This document shows positions 12,573-13,754 of a stretch of 13,754 nt of DNA, piece after piece. The notes beneath the pieces were generated by a model. That model was not told the origin of the DNA and ran no database searches. It saw only the letters and a list, made by a program, of their open reading frames with translations. Position numbers and translations under genes: made by a program. Location: positions 1-13,754 of the forward strand of contig CATZMG010000060.1 in NCBI GenBank assembly GCA_958421655.1, written 5' to 3'. How positions within the stretch are numbered: the first letter of the stretch is position 1; each line of letters begins with the position of its first letter. Origin of the DNA: an uncultured Collinsella sp. (lineage in GTDB: Bacteria > Actinomycetota > Coriobacteriia > Coriobacteriales > Coriobacteriaceae).

Positions 12573-13754
12573 CTAGTCGATCTTGTTGTTGGTCAGACCG
12601 GCGCGGAACACGGTGGCGTCGCCATCGGCCTGGCTCGGATCGTAGAGGTTCAGGGCAGCCACATACATAGCGGCGGCGGTGACCAGGTCGTCCTTGTAGG
12701 TGACCTCGTTGGGAGCATGAGCCTGAGACTCGGCACCCGGGCCAAAGCCCACGCAGGGGATGCCGTAGCGGCCCTGGATGGAAACGCAGTTCGTGGAGAA
12801 GGTCCACTTGTCGCACAGCGGGCGACCGGTGCGCTTGTCCATGCTGGGCTCGCAGCCGATGCGCTCGTCACCGAACATGGCCTTGTGGGCGTCGACGAGG
12901 GCCTTGACGTGCGGAGCGGTCTCCTTGTTGATCCACGTGGGGAAGTAAGCCTCGGTCTCGTAGACCTCGCCGGTCCAGGACGGACGGTCGTACATGTACA
13001 TGGAGACCTTCACGTCGTCGCCGTACTTCTTGGCGGCCGGCAGGTTGCGGATCTCGTCCAGGCAGGACTCCCAGGTCTCACCGGCGGTCATACGACGGTC
13101 GATGGAGATGGCGCAGGAGTCAGCGACAGCGCAACGGCTGGGGCTGGTGTAGAAGATCTGGCTGACGGTGCAGGTGCCGCGGCCCAGGAAGCGGGCATCC
13201 TCGAAGTGCTCGGGGTTGTACTTGGGGTCGAGCATCTTGACGAGACCCTTGATGTCGGTCGACTCGTCGCAGCCGTTGTTGTTGAGGGCGCGGACGTCGG
13301 CGATGATGTCGGCCATCTTGTAGATGGCGTTGTCGCCGCGGTCGGGAGCGGAGCCGTGGCAGGAGGTGCCGTGAACGTCGACACGGATCTCCATGCGGCC
13401 GCGGTGACCGCGATAGATGCCGCCGTCGGTGGGCTCGGTGGAAATGACGAACTCGGGCTTAATGCCGTCCTTGTTGTAGATGTACTGCCAGCACATGCCG
13501 TCGCAGTCCTCTTCCTGGACGGTGCCGACGACCATGATCTTGTAGCCCTCGGGGATGAGGCCCATGTCCTTCATCATCTTGGCAGCGTAGGTAGCGGAAG
13601 CCATGCCACCCTCCTGGTCGGAGCCGCCGCGGCCGTAGATGATCTCGTCGGTCTCGTAGCCCTCGTAGGGATCGGCATCCCAGTTCTCGATGTTGCCGAT
13701 GCCGACGGTGTCGATGTGGGAGTCGATGGCGATGATCTTGTCGCCCTCGCCCAT
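12573..13754 (-). CDS. ygeY: M20-family amidohydrolase YgeY (selenium metabolism hydrolase), 5' end missing
   Basis: A zinc-dependent hydrolase of the M20 peptidase/deacylase family (relatives include ArgE and DapE), fixed in SDMH/purine clusters, where it is predicted to cleave an acyl or carbamoyl group from a purine-derived amino compound. The visible 393 residues include the metal and catalytic residues His13 and Asp15 (SHIDTVG), Asp46 (GRGGSDQEGG), Glu81/Glu82 (QEEDCDG), Glu107 (STEPTD), His133 (HGSAP) and His346 (AHAPNE), plus the family stretch SPSRCAVADSCAISIDRR. The ATG at the very edge is internal: family members have about 65 more residues before this point. The gene continues past the right edge. 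Confidence 0.9.
   Translation of the reverse strand: MGEGDKIIAIDSHIDTVGIGNIENWDADPYEGYETDEIIYGRGGSDQEGGMASATYAAKMMKDMGLIPEGYKIMVVGTVQEEDCDGMCWQYIYNKDGIKPEFVISTEPTDGGIYRGHRGRMEIRVDVHGTSCHGSAPDRGDNAIYKMADIIADVRALNNNGCDESTDIKGLVKMLDPKYNPEHFEDARFLGRGTCTVSQIFYTSPSRCAVADSCAISIDRRMTAGETWESCLDEIRNLPAAKKYGDDVKVSMYMYDRPSWTGEVYETEAYFPTWINKETAPHVKALVDAHKAMFGDERIGCEPSMDKRTGRPLCDKWTFSTNCVSIQGRYGIPCVGFGPGAESQAHAPNEVTYKDDLVTAAAMYVAALNLYDPSQADGDATVFRAGLTNNKID

Noticed and set aside
1..13754. tRNA, rRNA, prophage, toxin-antitoxin or defence genes
   Set aside because: None seen on either strand; every long gap is accounted for by promoters, hairpins, repeats or a terminator.

Overview
The window looks like a piece of chromosome from a GC-rich Actinomycetota of the class Coriobacteriia, most likely Collinsella or a near relative. 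That rests on the style of the SecY and ribosomal proteins, the GTG starts, the zinc-type Adk lid and zinc-type S14, and a gut-type purine/selenium gene set. It is recognition by eye, not a search result. Almost every gene lies on the minus strand, so transcription runs from high to low coordinates.

Left part (1-5921): the distal half of the spc ribosomal-protein operon, in transcription order rplE, rpsN, rpsH, rplF, rplR, rpsE, rpmD, rplO, secY, adk, map (map runs off the left edge). The 3' half is tightly packed, with start/stop overlaps at rplO/secY and adk/map. Three longer gaps near the 5' end (rplE-rpsN, rpsN-rpsH, rplF-rplR) exist, and two of them hold perfect 8-bp hairpins. The operon does not continue upstream into rplX and rplN. 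Instead rplE is preceded by about 310 bp with a candidate promoter, a strongly folded candidate leader RNA and a long palindromic repeat.

Right part (6233-13754): part of a selenium-dependent molybdenum hydroxylase (SDMH) and anaerobic purine-catabolism cluster. It holds xdhC and yqeB (minus), yqeC divergent from them (plus), then hyuA-type hydantoinase and mocA (minus), a clear terminator, ygeW (minus) and a 5'-truncated ygeY (minus). XdhC, YqeB, YqeC and MocA are cofactor or maturation factors for a molybdenum hydroxylase. HyuA, YgeW and YgeY are the predicted ring-opening hydrolase, transcarbamylase and amidohydrolase that process the product. The hydroxylase itself and ygeX, ygfK, ssnA and selD are not in the window.

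Two copies of a roughly 67-bp palindrome (6149-6215 and 8934-9000, each with two 25-nt arms) lie 17 bp past the stop codons of xdhC and yqeC and so bracket the xdhC-yqeB-yqeC block. The cluster type is known. The least explained items are the break of the spc operon before rplE, the leader RNA at that break, the paired palindromes, and the structured region between ygeY and ygeW.
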